From Bostrychus sinensis (Eukaryota; Chordata; Actinopteri; Gobiiformes; Eleotridae): a DNA stretch of 64,000 nt. The position numbers and the translations under genes are program-made. Shown here in pieces: positions 39,835 to 50,539 of this stretch (positions are counted from its first letter, which is position 1; each line of letters starts with the position of its first letter). The stretch lies in assembly GCA_020698575.1 (NCBI GenBank), contig CM036252.1, positions 23,163,706 through 23,227,705 on the forward strand, given 5' to 3'. The notes beneath the pieces are model-generated. The model ran no database searches. It saw only the letters and a program-made list of their open reading frames with translations, and was not told the DNA's origin.

Positions 39835-40650
39835 TCTAATTAGTTGAATAATGCCATTGGTGTCACTGTAAAAATAGTACAGTGTAATTAGCAGCTGATA
39901 AGAGATTTTTTTTCTGACACCGGTTAGTAAGTATAAAAATGTATCTTTTGCTTTAAGACTCCATTAGTGCATCAATTATGCTAATGACAGACATGCTGTG
40001 CTTGCCTATATGGGTGTTCTCATTATGCCGGACTGGAAAACAATGTCAGCCTAACAGCGTGATTAATATGTTTTAATACATTATAACTTTAAATAATAAC
40101 AATAAATATTTTGATATAAGACGTTTCATACACGCTAAAACTGATGAGCAGGACTTTCAACTGGAAAAGATGGACCAGTACATATGAAGACCTTTTTGCC
40201 TCCACTGCCTGATTTGATGGCCAGTGACAGCAGAGAAATCTTTATCTCTATGGAACAATGAACCAGCCGCGGAGGAGGAGGCTTCAAGGGAGCTGACGTT
40301 TCATGTCACCAGAACGGGCTCTACAAGCAGAACTTTTCTCAGTTCGGCGTTGTTTCTTTTTCTTGTCTTGAACTTTGTGTTTTGTATTTGTTTGTGCTCA
40401 GGCCTGTCTTGCTGGCGGGCCCTGTTCTTATCAGTGTCTCTTATGCGTGTGGCGCTGGCATTTGCAGTTTGTTTGTGGCGTGTTGGCTGCCATGCCCTGA
40501 CTGGGTCTTAATTGTGTTGGTCACTGTGCCTTCGCTTGTTGCTGTAACTTGTCTGGGTTGCACCTGTTTTTAAGTAGCTGCCAAGCCAAACTGTTGTTTA
40601 TCTTCCCATCTGTGCTCTTGTCTACTTGGATCAAGATTTGAGTGAAATTT
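39835..40650. promoter_or_regulatory. Possible regulatory region
   Basis: Two patches: 39835-40080 with TTATGCTAATGACAGACATG and GTGATTAATATG, and 40215-40640, GC-richer (GAACCAGCCGCGGAGGAGG, CTTGCTGGCGGGCCCTG). The 95-codon frame at 40224-40511 has a hydrophobic second half resembling membrane segments, but no family match and no splice support. Confidence 0.3.
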
Positions 40651-40654
40651 TGTT

Positions 40655-41435
40655 TTCTGAGGCACATGTACAAAATAAGAAATATTTATTAGCTGTTAGG
40701 TCTGGGCTGGCGTGTTTTAGGCAGCTGTGATTTTTACTTATTTTTGCAACACACGACAATATGACTTTTGCATCCGAGCCATCTGTCTATGTATTTCTCT
40801 AGCCACATTTGCAGGAACGACTCTATCTTATCTATAGATTCTGTTATTTTAACTGGTATGATTGGCATCATGCTGTTGGCCCATTTAAACTGAATTCAGA
40901 GCAGAAATGTTGTTGGGTTCAGTAGCCTGTTTTTATCTCTCACAAAATGTCTCTGCTTTAACAACAGGTTAGTGGCACTATTTTGCATCCCTGTGTTTGC
41001 CACCATCCCATAACTTGCACAATGGAGGAAGGAAAGGTGTACAAGACAGGGATAAAGCCAGTGATGCTCTTTGGTTTTAGAGACAGTGAGGAATAGGTAG
41101 AGATGAAGGCTGGTAATTCTCTCTGACAGCATAGAATAGAAATGTTATTCATGGTGTTGACTAGTGTGGAGCTGTCCATGGTACTACAGATTCCCTTTTT
41201 AAAAAATTGTACTAGTTGTGTGCTCTAGTGTGCCATATTGGAATCTAATGTTTTATTGTTTTTTATTGGTCTTCATGGTACTCACTGTAAAATGTATTTC
41301 CAACTGACTCTTTACATGCTGTGTGGTCTTATCCATATATAGTCCATGTAAAGAAGCTTAAATCTATTTGAAGTATTATTGCTTGGGTTCCATCTCATTA
41401 TTATAACTCTAGTTTCTCTTATAGTGGAGCGGTGC
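40655..41435. other. Intergenic DNA, nothing recognised
   Basis: Short overlapping minus-strand frames (40896-41179) without motifs. Confidence 0.5.
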
Positions 41436-41439
41436 ATAT

Positions 41440-41780
41440 GCTTAAACAAAATCACCACATTTACGGTGTGAAAAAGCAAACTTGACACTTGGCCTTATCA
41501 CGGCACACTGCTCAGACCTCTGTGTGCACTCGGGCCAGGGAGTAATGGCGTCTGAACATGCTCTGACCTTGTCCTCTCTGGATGTTTTAGAAGTAAACAA
41601 CAGTGAAACATGAGATCAGCTAGTGCACTTCAGCCATGGGAGATGTGTTCATTGTACAATAGTCTACCTACACCTGAAAAAAATTTTGTTTCTATTTTCT
41701 TTGCAGCTTGGATATGTCCTATTAAGTGTTCTCTGCAGCTAGAGCTTGTATGCTAATTAATCAAACAAGTGTGGTTGTTT
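41440..41780. promoter_or_regulatory. Candidate regulatory block
   Basis: Complex sequence CTTGGCCTTATCACGGCACA, GGGAGTAATGGCGTCTG, and TATGCTAATTAATCAAACAA (overlapping POU/homeodomain-like sites) near 41750. No repeat families. Confidence 0.3.
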
Positions 41781-41784
41781 TTTT

Positions 41785-42240
41785 TAATGTTAAAACAAGA
41801 TTAAACGACATAGCAGTTTTTGGTGAAACAACCCTTCATTTTTTTCCTTCTTCCTTTTGTTATTTCATAAAACAGGAACAAATGACCTCCTCACCTTGGA
41901 TGCTTCACTCACAGGACAAAGACAAGTGGTTAGGTTGCAGGAGGAATTTTATTTTAAGTATTCAGAATTAGCCCTGGATGATTATAACCTATTTATGTTC
42001 TTGGTATTAAGCTTACTGTTAATTAGATGGATATGTTTGCGTTCCAAGAATTGAGTCCCAGTTTTAACACATTTAAGTGAAGTAATTCAGCTGAGTGCAG
42101 CACGAACCTGATCAAACTGTAATTCAGCAGTAGAAAAGGGACAAGAAATGATGTCAAGTTATGCAGCTGTATTAAAATGTCAATAGTAAATCAGTACCAT
42201 TAGAATGAGAGGGTACTGTCATACTGTTATATTTTTGGTG
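41785..42240. other. AT-rich intergenic DNA
   Basis: Nothing recognised. Confidence 0.5.
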
Positions 42241-42249
42241 AAGGCATCA

Positions 42250-42455
42250 TGTTCACTCCTCAGTCACACTTGGTGGTGGTAGGCTTCTTTTGTACAACCC
42301 CTCCAACCACTGCCAGACACATTCATACAGGCAAGGTGGGTGAAATGTCTCACCCAAGGACACAATGGCAGTATGCAATGCCAGTACCGGGGCTCAAACC
42401 ACCAACCTTTGGGTTAGTGGAGTGAATGTCTCTACTGACTGAGCTACTGCCATCC
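42250..42455 (-). repeat. Family E tRNA-derived SINE, minus strand
   Basis: On the minus strand: GGATGGCAGTAGCTCAGTCA, GTAGA (box A, complement of 42431-42446), AACCCAAAGGTTGGTGG, TTTGAGCCCCGG (box B position, complement of about 42388-42400), GTGTCCTTGGGTGAGACATT. This is the tRNA-related head plus part of the body. Confidence 0.8.
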
Positions 42456-42459
42456 TAAT

Positions 42460-43025
42460 GTAATCAATCCTAATAGAATCAGAAAGTTTAGCGGTTTGTA
42501 GCCTGGTCTTCACAGTTCGAGAGCTGTGGCCACAGACTAGGTGTCAGTCTCACAATTAGGAGATGAGCTGCTTGTTGAAACGTGCCATTAAGCTCAGAGG
42601 AAGTTTAGCAGCCTTTGCTTATTCAGCACTGCGAGGCACCACACTCAGCACAACACAGCCCCCCATGTCCTGGCAAGCTAATACATTTTTATTACTTGTG
42701 TCAGGCCATTTTAAGGTAACACACTATGCAAATGATGAGTTCTTCCTCAGGTATATTTTCTTGCTGGCAGTTTGGAGAAAAGCTGAGTGTCACAGTATCG
42801 GCTTTCCCCCCTTTCATTCTGGCTTCTTTGAAACTCTATTCCTTCACTTACAGTTTGTGCTATAGCTAAAAACATGAATATGTTTCGAGGAGGAATAACA
42901 CTGCAGACTTCAAACATTGAAAAGTAAACTTTATAGGATGTAACTAATGAAGGCGCTGAATCGAATGCTGACCATGCTTTGAACACTTTGAAACAACTTG
43001 TTGCAGTATGCGGTGAAGACATGGT
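42460..43025. other. Intergenic DNA, nothing recognised
   Basis: Overlapping frames (100 codons plus at 42563-42865, 146 codons minus at 42747-43187) have no domains. Confidence 0.45.
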
Positions 43026-43029
43026 TATG

Positions 43030-43480
43030 AGAAAATGAATTCTTAATGGTGCTGAGTGTGAAAGGAATGGTGAAAGTGGGCTCCTATTACTGGTGTTTCT
43101 CAGCACTCTCCTCTCACCTAATGGGATATGCCTCGGTCTGAACAATAGTTCCATTAAACGCCAAGTCAGAAACAAGAAGTTGAACACAAGCCTTTCAAAG
43201 TGGCGAGACGCGGGCTGAAAGATGGAATTTCAGCTGCTCGAGATTAAAAGCCCACCACAGCAGATGGAATTGGAAAAGAATGAGGAAAAAATAGTAGACG
43301 GGGGAGGGAAGCCGGGGAAGCACGGGAGCAAGACAGAGGTGGCAGGCAGTCAGAGTGGCAGTTCCACTGTAAATAAGATCTCCCCACAGGGTGCTTAACT
43401 CCACACTGCCTTTGTCTGGCCTTTAATAGCTTACAGCTCTGAGAGAGACAGATTAGAGCAGAACCGCATGGACACAGAAA
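43030..43480. promoter_or_regulatory. Possible regulatory block
   Basis: GC-richer, purine-rich sequence (GGCGAGACGCGGGCTGAAAG, ACGGGGGAGGGAAGCCGGGG). No repeat phrases. Weak texture evidence. Confidence 0.25.
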
Positions 43481-43484
43481 TATA

Positions 43485-44510
43485 GGCTTTGTCTACTGCA
43501 GGGATTTATCTCCTAACTTGAGGCCAAACTTGGTGCCCAACTTGTAAAATTTTCATTCATGTGAACTATCATCCAATACTGATTATCTTAACAATATGTA
43601 TAAATGCTAAAGAGACATTATATAACAACATGCCAAAAACACAAACATTCTGTTGATGTTCGGGATTGGCCTTTTGTTTACACAAGGATGGCATTCTCAC
43701 CTCACAAAGTACCAAAATTTTGAAAACAATCAGGCAGGTATTTTCATTTTGTTCTGGCTTCCGATGTCTCAAGCTCTGCACTCGTGTACAGTGTGAAGAC
43801 AATGATGTAACAGTAACATTTAGTGATCGCAAACTATGGTCATTTGCTTCATACATTCAAATGTTGATCATTTCCATGTTGGTAATGCTTAAATACATCC
43901 TTACTGCTGCTTATAGTTTATCAGCACTGCCCAAGAAAACAGTAGGAATATAAAGTTGCAGATGGGAGCTGTGGCTTCTTCTTGTGTGTAATGGCTTTGT
44001 CAGTGGGGTGCACAGTGCAATTTACTGGCCTAACAGGCTTACTACATATTCTTTACACCCTCACTCTTTAGTGTTTCCGTGTAAAGGCCTCTTGTGTTTT
44101 CCTAACCAGCAGGGTTGTGTAAACGGCCCCTAATTCTGCCTCCTGACTTTTAGCACCATCCCCAACACAGCAACGCATGATCAGGATGATGGACGTGGGT
44201 AGTTTGCGAACTTTTAGAAGTTTAGTGGAGAGCAGATTCCTTCTTGAAGCCAACTAGCTGCGAGTGAACCAGGCTCATTAATCAAAGTGCAGCCTAAAGG
44301 GAAAACATACTGGGCTACATTAATTTTCACAGTAGATTGAGTGAGGCAAATGATTAATATATTAGCACAAGGAAGCAGGTTAAGAAGACACCATTACTGC
44401 CATCGAACAGATCAGCACCAAGTTCTGCACTATTTACCTGAGTTTCCCACATATTTTTATCAAGTCTATGGGGTAAACATTAATTAATACCAATTTAGTG
44501 GAGATTATAT
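43485..44510. other. Intergenic DNA, nothing recognised
   Basis: Two 95-codon frames on opposite strands (43569-43953) overlap and show no domain. A patch at 44080-44270 is slightly more complex. Confidence 0.45.
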
Positions 44511-44516
44511 TTTTAA

Positions 44517-44840
44517 TGGGGGTGCACAATGTATCAAAAATGTATGTTGTTAATGCGATATTAGCAAATATTAGCAATATCCATACTGCAAGAAACTAAT
44601 TTATTGCAGTAATGTTTTGGTCTTCCATCTGACAGACATATATGAGACTGACAAAAAATAAAATAAAAAATAAAATAAAAATATCAAAAATAAAACAAAT
44701 AAATAAAAAATTTATAAAAGACCCAAAATACTGTATTCTTGCACAATTTAGGTCACGTTCAAAAAGTATATACTAAATGACAGTCACATTTTAAACATAG
44801 TTATCACAAATCATATATTTTTTTAATACATGCAGCTCTA
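44517..44840. mobile_element. hAT-like MITE (GTGCA ends), 324 bp
   Basis: The left end TGGGGGTGCACAATGTATC pairs with the reverse complement of the right end, TAGAGCTGCATGTATTAAA. Flanking 8-mers ATTTTTAA (44509-44516) and GTTTTTCA (44841-44848) agree at 6 of 8. The interior contains an (AAAAT)n stretch at about 44658-44710. Confidence 0.6.
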
Positions 44841-44878
44841 GTTTTTCACCTTATAGATTTGCAAGTTTTTTTTTTTTA

Positions 44879-44892
44879 TATATATATATATT
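44879..44892. repeat. (TA)n microsatellite
   Basis: Seven TA units after a T-run. Confidence 0.85.
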
Positions 44893-45039
44893 TAACAGAA
44901 TTTGAAACAGTTTTACCATCCTCAATTCTTGAATAATTTACACATTCATAATATTGGTGTCAACATTTTAACTCCGGAAAAGTATCTTGTTATTTGTATT
45001 CAGAGAAAAAATAAAAAGAAAGCTTCCTGCAGTGCCAGT

Positions 45040-45235
45040 GTTGTACATTTAGGGGCCCTAAGCAGAAGAGGTTTTGCTTTCTCTCAGTCGTTTTGTAGAC
45101 CAAGTGAAATCTACCACTGTATAACTTTTGGTTCCTTAAAATATTTACTTTTTTTTTTCTGGCATAAGTTTCATGAATGCTTTAAGACATCTTGCAAACT
45201 TCACTAACTTTGCAAGAGGGGCCCCAGGTAAACAA
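45040..45235. repeat. Dispersed repeat pairing with 23455-23505
   Basis: TGTACATTTAGGGGCCCTAA, GCAGAAGAGG (45043-45072) is inverted relative to 23455-23505. A second GGGGCCCC motif (AGAGGGGCCCCAGG) lies near 45216. Both may belong to one decayed element. Confidence 0.5.
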
Positions 45236-45394
45236 ACTAAAGAGTCTTTATGGCATTGGTCCCCAGTTTTAGTTTGGTATGTATAATATACTGAATGTCC
45301 CAGAGAGCCTATTTTTATATATTTTGCGTTGATGATGAAAAATAACCTAGTGTTTAAGTGCATAATGGGGGGCCGCCATAGTGTTTTGAACTAA

Positions 45395-45725
45395 TGGAAA
45401 CAGTGCCTGTTTGTTTGTCAGTAAATGAGCTGCAGAGAAAATGTGGAAAGTTTATTCTGGTCCTTCTCGATGGATGATGAAAAATTAATAAATAATGTTA
45501 GTTCTCTCATTTACACCACCAACAAGCCTGGGACTGAAACGAGGGGAAAGCATGATTTCCATAATATGCCGCGCATTTAAAATCAGGTGTCGTTAATAAT
45601 GAGCGCTTGTGTTTGAAGGAGCTCTTCATTAGTGTGAATGAGTGTGTGATTGGCCAGGCTTTGATGTGACTTCACGCAGCAAAAAGCAGGATCGGGGTGG
45701 CTAATGAAGTTCGGGAAAACGGCTG
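45395..45725. promoter_or_regulatory. Candidate conserved regulatory element
   Basis: GAAAAATTAATAAATAATG, AATATGCCGCGCATTTAAAA, GTGTCGTTAATAATGAGCGC, TTCATTAGTGTGAATGAG, GATTGGCCAGGC (CCAAT on the minus strand), GGTGGCTAATGAAGTTCGGG. Dense TAAT cores, no repeat phrases. Confidence 0.4.
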
Positions 45726-45729
45726 CCCA

Positions 45730-46205
45730 GTTCACTGAAAGTCATCTTTTTATTTTTTTTTTATTACATTGAAAGTTAGGTTGCTTTGAAGTGACACACC
45801 CAAGTTTAAAAAAGCTTTTAATGCCATTGGAACATAAATATAACATTGTGGTTTATTGGTAACAAACGCTTACAGGCTCTAAATGACTGCTTCATATTTC
45901 AGAGGTGGCAAGGCATTTATCCGCTGCTAAATGCTTTGGTCTGTAAGCCCATCCAAATGCTTCAAGGGAGACAAACCTTTGCCACATCCCTCAGTTTTGA
46001 TAGCAGTCTATGGTTATTGTTGAGTTTATCACTGCAACAGAACATGCAATATACAATAACTCTGTTGTGTTAAAATGTTACAGCAATATTTGAAATATTC
46101 TTTTTATGATGATTTTCTTTTTAATTTTGCATTTATTTGATAGCAACAGTGGACTGACAGGGTTTGGGGGAGAGAGACAAGGGAATGACATTGAGCAAAT
46201 CCACC
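45730..46205. other. AT-rich intergenic DNA
   Basis: Nothing recognised. Confidence 0.5.
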
Positions 46206-46214
46206 TAAGTGAAA

Positions 46215-46512
46215 TCAAACTCAGGAGGTAAAACATTTTGCTCACTAACCTGAAGGTTGGTGGATTGATCCCCGCTACCAGCATTGCATACTGCTGTTGT
46301 GTCCTGAGGCAAGACTTCACCCACCTTGCCTCCAATGTCTATGACACTGGTGTAGGAATGTGTTAGTGTGATTGGTGCTAGTTGCAGAGGCTGTAGGTGC
46401 AGAATGGCTGCCACATCTTCTTCAGGCCGCCCCAGGGCAGCTGTGGCTACAGAAGTAGGTTACCACCGAGTGTGACTGAGGAGTGCCTCGAAAATCGCTA
46501 TATAAGGCAGAA
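46215..46512 (+). repeat. Family E tRNA-derived SINE with intact 3' tail
   Basis: TTTTGCTCACTAACCTGAAG, GTTGGTGGATTGATCCCCGC (box B at about 46258-46270), GAGGCAAGACTTCACCCACC, CTGCCACATCTTCTTCAGGC, GGTTACCACCGAGTGTGACT, GAGTGCCTCGAAAATCGCTA, TATAAGGC. The end phrase AAATCGCTATATAAG is the usual SINE 3' end before an ATT-rich tail. Confidence 0.85.
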
Positions 46513-46533
46513 TCATCATCATCATCATCATTA

Positions 46534-46578
<45 letters not shown>

Positions 46579-46605
46579 GTAGTAGTAGTAGTAGCAGTAG
46601 TAGAG

Positions 46606-46649
<44 letters not shown>
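46513..46649. repeat. Compound ATC/ATT/AGT microsatellite at the SINE 3' end
   Basis: About five ATC units, a long ATT run, an AGT run, then ATT again to 46649. It starts at the SINE's last base, so it grew from the SINE tail. Poly-Asn, poly-Ile and poly-Leu frames here are artefacts. Confidence 0.95.
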
Positions 46650-46650
<1 letters not shown>

Positions 46651-46734
46651 TGTGCATCTCTATTATTGTTCTCTCCCTTATTGACCAAAAGCAGGACACA
46701 CGTCGGTGGAAGTGATCCTCACAGAAACAACAGC

Positions 46735-46950
46735 AGCACCTGTGTGTTTTGACGACAGTATGCTAATTAGCTGCTGCATGAGCGGATGCTGCTTCCAGAA
46801 GAGAGAAGAGCCTAATTAATTTTCAGATTCGAGCTTTGATGTGTCTAATTGCTCTAAGCTTCCCAACTTCATTAGTCAGCGAGCTCCCTCTGTGGACGAC
46901 GGATCCCGGGTCCCTGCGGTTAGTGACGGGAGCTTTACCTGTGTATTTAT
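46735..46950. promoter_or_regulatory. Candidate conserved regulatory element
   Basis: Palindrome GCTAATTAGC at 46762-46771, CCTAATTAATTTTCAG near 46810, GTCTAATTGCTC, CTTCATTAGTCAGCGAGCTC and CGGATCCCGGGTCCCTGCGG. Very dense homeodomain cores; no repeat phrases. Confidence 0.4.
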
Positions 46951-46954
46951 AGGA

Positions 46955-47275
46955 CTGGTATTATTAGATGTTTTTACTGATGTTACAATCAACAACACAT
47001 TTTAAATAAAGAAAAACAATGTTTGTTTAGTAAAAATGCATCTTCAATGAACATTCTAATTTCTAATGCTGGAGGATCTTGTTGCAGTACACACACTTTT
47101 TTGTTTGCTTGCTTAAATTATTAAGCAAGCAAGTTTTTTAATAGCATATTATATAATATATTGTACAATGGTCAGCTATTGAATGCAAATTAACCAATAA
47201 TTTCCAACACTACACAGGTATAGACAGTGTTTTTTTTCCCTTTTTTGTTATTGCTATTCATTGTTCCTAAGATTG
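46955..47275. other. AT-rich intergenic DNA
   Basis: Includes the short inverted repeat GCTTGCTTAAATTATTAAGC, AAGC near 47108-47131. No gene. Confidence 0.5.
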
Positions 47276-47280
47276 ATAAA

Positions 47281-47550
47281 GGTGGCAGTAGCTCAGGAGA
47301 TAGAACTAGTTGCCTACTAACAGGAAGGTTGGCAGTTTGATCCCCGCTCCCCCCAGCTCCTGCAGTTGTGCTGGCACAACTTGGGCAAAACTTTGGCAAG
47401 ACTTACCTTGCCTGTGGTGTTTGTGGGACAGGTGTATGAATATGTGTGTCGTGGTGGTTTGAGAGGTCGTAGGCGCAGTATGGCTGCCACGCTTGCCCCA
47501 GGGCAGACAGACAGCGAGGTAGCTTACCACCAGTCTGTGCTCTATATTTT
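47281..47550 (+). repeat. Family E tRNA-derived SINE, longest copy
   Basis: GGTGGCAGTAGCTCAGGAGA (box A at 47289-47300), AGGAAGGTTGGCAGTTTGAT, CCCCGC (box B at about 47334-47344), GCAAGACTTACCTTGCCTGT, GCGCAGTATGGCTGCCACGC, TTGCCCCAGGGCAGACAGAC, GTAGCTTACCACCAGTCTGT. The 3' tail is cut off before the GCTATATAA phrase. Confidence 0.85.
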
Positions 47551-47599
47551 TTTTCTTTCTCCTTAAAGGGTTGCCACACTGAATTAATCACATTTGATT

Positions 47600-47765
47600 T
47601 GGCAAGTTTTTACACCGGGTGCCCTTCCTGTCACAACCGGCCTTATACTGTAACTGAAGTATAGGCAAAGTGGGTGAGGTGTATGGTCCAAGGACAGGCC
47701 ATGAATTGAACCCCCACCCTCTCAGTTATTGGGCGACCAGCTTAACCTCCTGTTGCCCTAAGGCA
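47600..47765 (-). repeat. Family B-like copy, minus strand, joined to a LINE-like tail fragment
   Basis: Minus strand phrase GTTGTGACAGGAAGGGCACC, CGGTGTAAAAAC (complement of about 47608-47640) is family B. The adjacent GGTTCAATTCATGGCCTG phrase resembles other retroelement tails. Boundaries uncertain. Confidence 0.5.
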
Positions 47766-47864
47766 CTAAATAAATCTAAACCTTTATTATTAATATAAAA
47801 AGATGAAAATATAAAATGAGGATCGATAGAATATGTTGGTATGTGGTAGTCACATGTTTAACCG

Positions 47865-48160
47865 CCTAAACTTCACACTGACACCTCATTACGAGAGCTG
47901 CTGTTGATTGAGGAGAAAACTCTTCGGGCTTGTTCTCTCAATATGAATAAGATTTGACTGAAATTAATCATTATAATGAAAGGTTTGGCTTAAACGCTCT
48001 GATTGGCTACCACTGAATGTCACACTCACTGTCATTGCCATCCTAATATTAACCTAATATGCCCCTTCTTGTCTGTGTAAATTGTGATGTAATGACCTCT
48101 CAGTGCACCTCTGAAGTCTGAGCAGCACCTCATTAGCAGCCATTGGACGTCTAAAATGAC
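47865..48160. promoter_or_regulatory. Candidate conserved regulatory element
   Basis: CATTACGAGAGCTGCTGTTG, CTGAAATTAATCATTATAAT, GCTCTGATTGGCTACC (CCAAT on the minus strand), AATATTAACCTAATATG, CATTAGCAGCCATTGG. No repeat phrases. Confidence 0.4.
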
Positions 48161-48309
48161 AAAAAAATGTCTGGTCAACTCTATAAAACCTCATTATAGG
48201 CTTGTGTTTGCCCAAGCAGATGAGAACATTGGTTAGGGGATTCACTTATCCTAAAAATACATGATGAAACAAGTTGAAGACTGCTGGCATGGGTTTTTTG
48301 GGGAGCTTG

Positions 48310-48560
48310 CCTGGGATAGCAGGATCTAGCCTCATTAGTGAGTTCCTCGTCGGTGTGTGCTGGGCCCCAGAGTCCCGGCTGAAGCTCCGGGACTTGCTGA
48401 CTTGTAAAAACACCTTTCTAGCCCTTATTTTTCTCTTATGTGAGCCTGTTTAGCCCATTTGAAAACTCCAAGAGAGCCATTGACCTCGTCTGTTTGCCTG
48501 CTTGACCGCTTGGGGTCATTTCCTGCTCGGGGATACATAATTGGCTTCTGGCTTACTGTC
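48310..48560. promoter_or_regulatory. Candidate regulatory block
   Basis: CCTCATTAGTGAGTTCCTCG, GAGTCCCGGCTGAAGCTCCG, TTGACCGCTTGGGGTCATTT. GC-richer unique sequence. Confidence 0.3.
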
Positions 48561-48837
48561 TGCGCAATGGTATTATCATCATTTTATAAATAAAAGTGGT
48601 TTACAAGAGCATGGCACAAGCACTGTTGTTGCTTTTGGGGATTCAGCAAATATTCTCGTAGCAGAACACATTTTTTATCTGAACGGCATTTTATTATTAG
48701 GAACCCACACCTGTAGTTTCCATTTTCTGCTGGGGCAAGACCACCGACCTTGTTTCTTTAATCACAGGGCAGTGGAGAAGCCAACAAATGATTTTTTAGC
48801 TTTAGGATAAAGGCCTTTGCAACTGATGATCTATACA

Positions 48838-49088
48838 TATAGATCAACCATAAGTTTAGGATCATCTGAATATTATTGGTGTGTTAGTGTCATAATGTGC
48901 TATGTGTCATCTAATCATCATAATTTGACCCTTTGTCAAACTTGCCCAAGTCCACAGCCACAGGACAAAATATTAACTTCCTTCTTTATATATCAAGCCC
49001 ACTGACTAACAGGGGTCATTATTAAGGGATAATCTGGTATTATTCACTTCACCTTTCAGTGGTCATAATGTTATGCCTGATTGGTGTA
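48838..49088 (+). mobile_element. MITE of the ATCAGGCATAACATTATGACC family
   Basis: The left end TATAGATCAACCATAAG and the right end GTGGTCATAATGTTATGCCT, GATTGGTGTA are inverted versions of each other. Subterminal TTCACTTCACCTTTCAGTGG is shared with 52075-52517. Non-coding, about 250 bp. Confidence 0.75.
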
Positions 49089-49089
49089 A

Positions 49090-49540
49090 GATTTCGTTTG
49101 GCCCAGGTAATCCAGGACACATTTTTAGACTGGTGCTGACCAAATGGCAGAAAGCCTTGATCAGCAACTTGTGCGGATTATATTTCTTAAACAATGTTGA
49201 TGCACCCAGTCGATGTGGAGACAGTGATCTGTCAGCCTTGAGGCAGAGCATCACTCACAAACACATTTCCTTACTGCCAGAGAGATCTTCTGATGTAATC
49301 ATATCGACTCATAGATTAGAAGGGATGTTATTTTTTTTCCCTATCTGATTGCACTAAGTATTTAAAATGTAACTCTACACATTTTCTAATGTTATTTCAA
49401 TTTCATGTTTGCCTTTAAAGTAACAAAGTTTGATCTTCTGTGGATACTGATGCTTGACACCAGTTTGAATCTGATCCTGTAACTAGTCTGAACTACACCA
49501 TTTTCTTTCTGGTGCTCTCTTGAGAGGATCATCATAAGTC
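49090..49540. other. Intergenic DNA, nothing recognised
   Basis: Frames on both strands at 49063-49348 lack motifs. Confidence 0.45.
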
Positions 49541-49544
49541 ATCA

Positions 49545-49800
49545 TTATGCCAGTCCCAAGCCCGATAAATGGAAAAGAAAAGAACAGATATGCAAACCAC
49601 TAGACCCTGTCAATCGTTACTTACCACATTTTTACCACAAAAAAACAAAACAAAACAAAAAAAGCTTCCTTTTAGGGGTCACCACAGATACATCTAAAGG
49701 ATTTTGTCATGAAGGGCATCTGGTGTAAAAACATTTGTCAGAATAAATGCATACCACTAGATGCATACCAACAACTGCTCCCTAGAGGATGACAGTAAAT
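49545..49800 (+). repeat. Family B copies, two pieces
   Basis: 49545-49610 reads TATGCCAGTCCCAAGCCCGA, TAAATGG, then ATGCAAACCACTAGA. 49672-49750 reads AGGGGTCACCACAGATACAT, AAGGGCATCTGGTGTAAAAA. An A/C-rich run (49638-49663) separates them. Confidence 0.65.
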
Positions 49801-49964
49801 CACAAAAGCAAAGCACAAACGTGACCTAATGAATGAAGTTTTTGCCCTAGGGGAATTTGGGTACTAACCATTTCACCAACAAGAGACATGGAAGGAATGC
49901 CTGCTGTACTGGTCAGATAGTGGTAGTAATATTTACATTCACCAACCTAGATACTCATTAATTA

Positions 49965-50430
49965 AAGAGTAGACCATGATTCCCTGGCAGGGCCTTGCTG
50001 GGGGGGCCGCCCCGCCCCACTAAACCATTTCCATTTGCCCTTGGCTTTGTAGGTGAAGCACAATGAGCCAGGATCTCCATATCCCGTTTGTTCTTGTCAA
50101 CCTATGGGCTAACGTTCAAAGCCTCCTGCCATGTATTTGCATTATAATTAGCTGAACCCAAGCATAAAGCAGTTTAGATTTCCCAGTGAATGTAAATTTG
50201 ACACAGCGTGGGTGAGTATAGACAGTTGTGGTATTTGATGATTTATTTATGACTCCTGTTGTTTTTATGGTGTGTGTTGGCTCAGTTTTGTCCCCTTAGC
50301 TTTGTTCATGAAGCGGCCAGTCTGTGTCTGTCTGTGCAGCCCTGAGGGAAGCCGTGTTGGACACAGCGGCAGTGACATGTTCACTACTCCACTACACAGG
50401 AGTGGCACAAATTAACTATGACAAGTGACA
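49965..50430. promoter_or_regulatory. Possible regulatory region
   Basis: GGCCGCCCCGCCCCACTAAA near 50006, CATTATAATTAGCTG near 50140, and AAGCGGCCAGTCTGTGTCTG near 50310. Unique complex sequence in two patches. Confidence 0.3.
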
Positions 50431-50539
50431 CTCACAAGGTGGCTATCATAAAGCTGTCTTGTTTAAAGCTAGCAGGAACTCTATTTGTGAGGGGAAAAAA
50501 TTAAATCAAAATATAGTTTGTCTACAGAAGTGAAATATA

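Noticed and set aside
40224..40511. 95-codon frame with membrane-like segments
   Set aside because: No homologous family recognised; T-rich codons give Leu/Phe/Val by composition.
46513..46649. CRISPR-like array
   Set aside because: Plain microsatellite without unique spacers; the window is eukaryotic.
46422..46752. Poly-Asn, poly-Ile and poly-Leu frames of about 80-90 codons
   Set aside because: Translations of the ATC/ATT/AGT microsatellite at the SINE tail.
47281..47345. A tRNA gene at the family E head
   Set aside because: Both boxes are present but acceptor and anticodon stems do not form a clean cloverleaf, and a SINE body follows.
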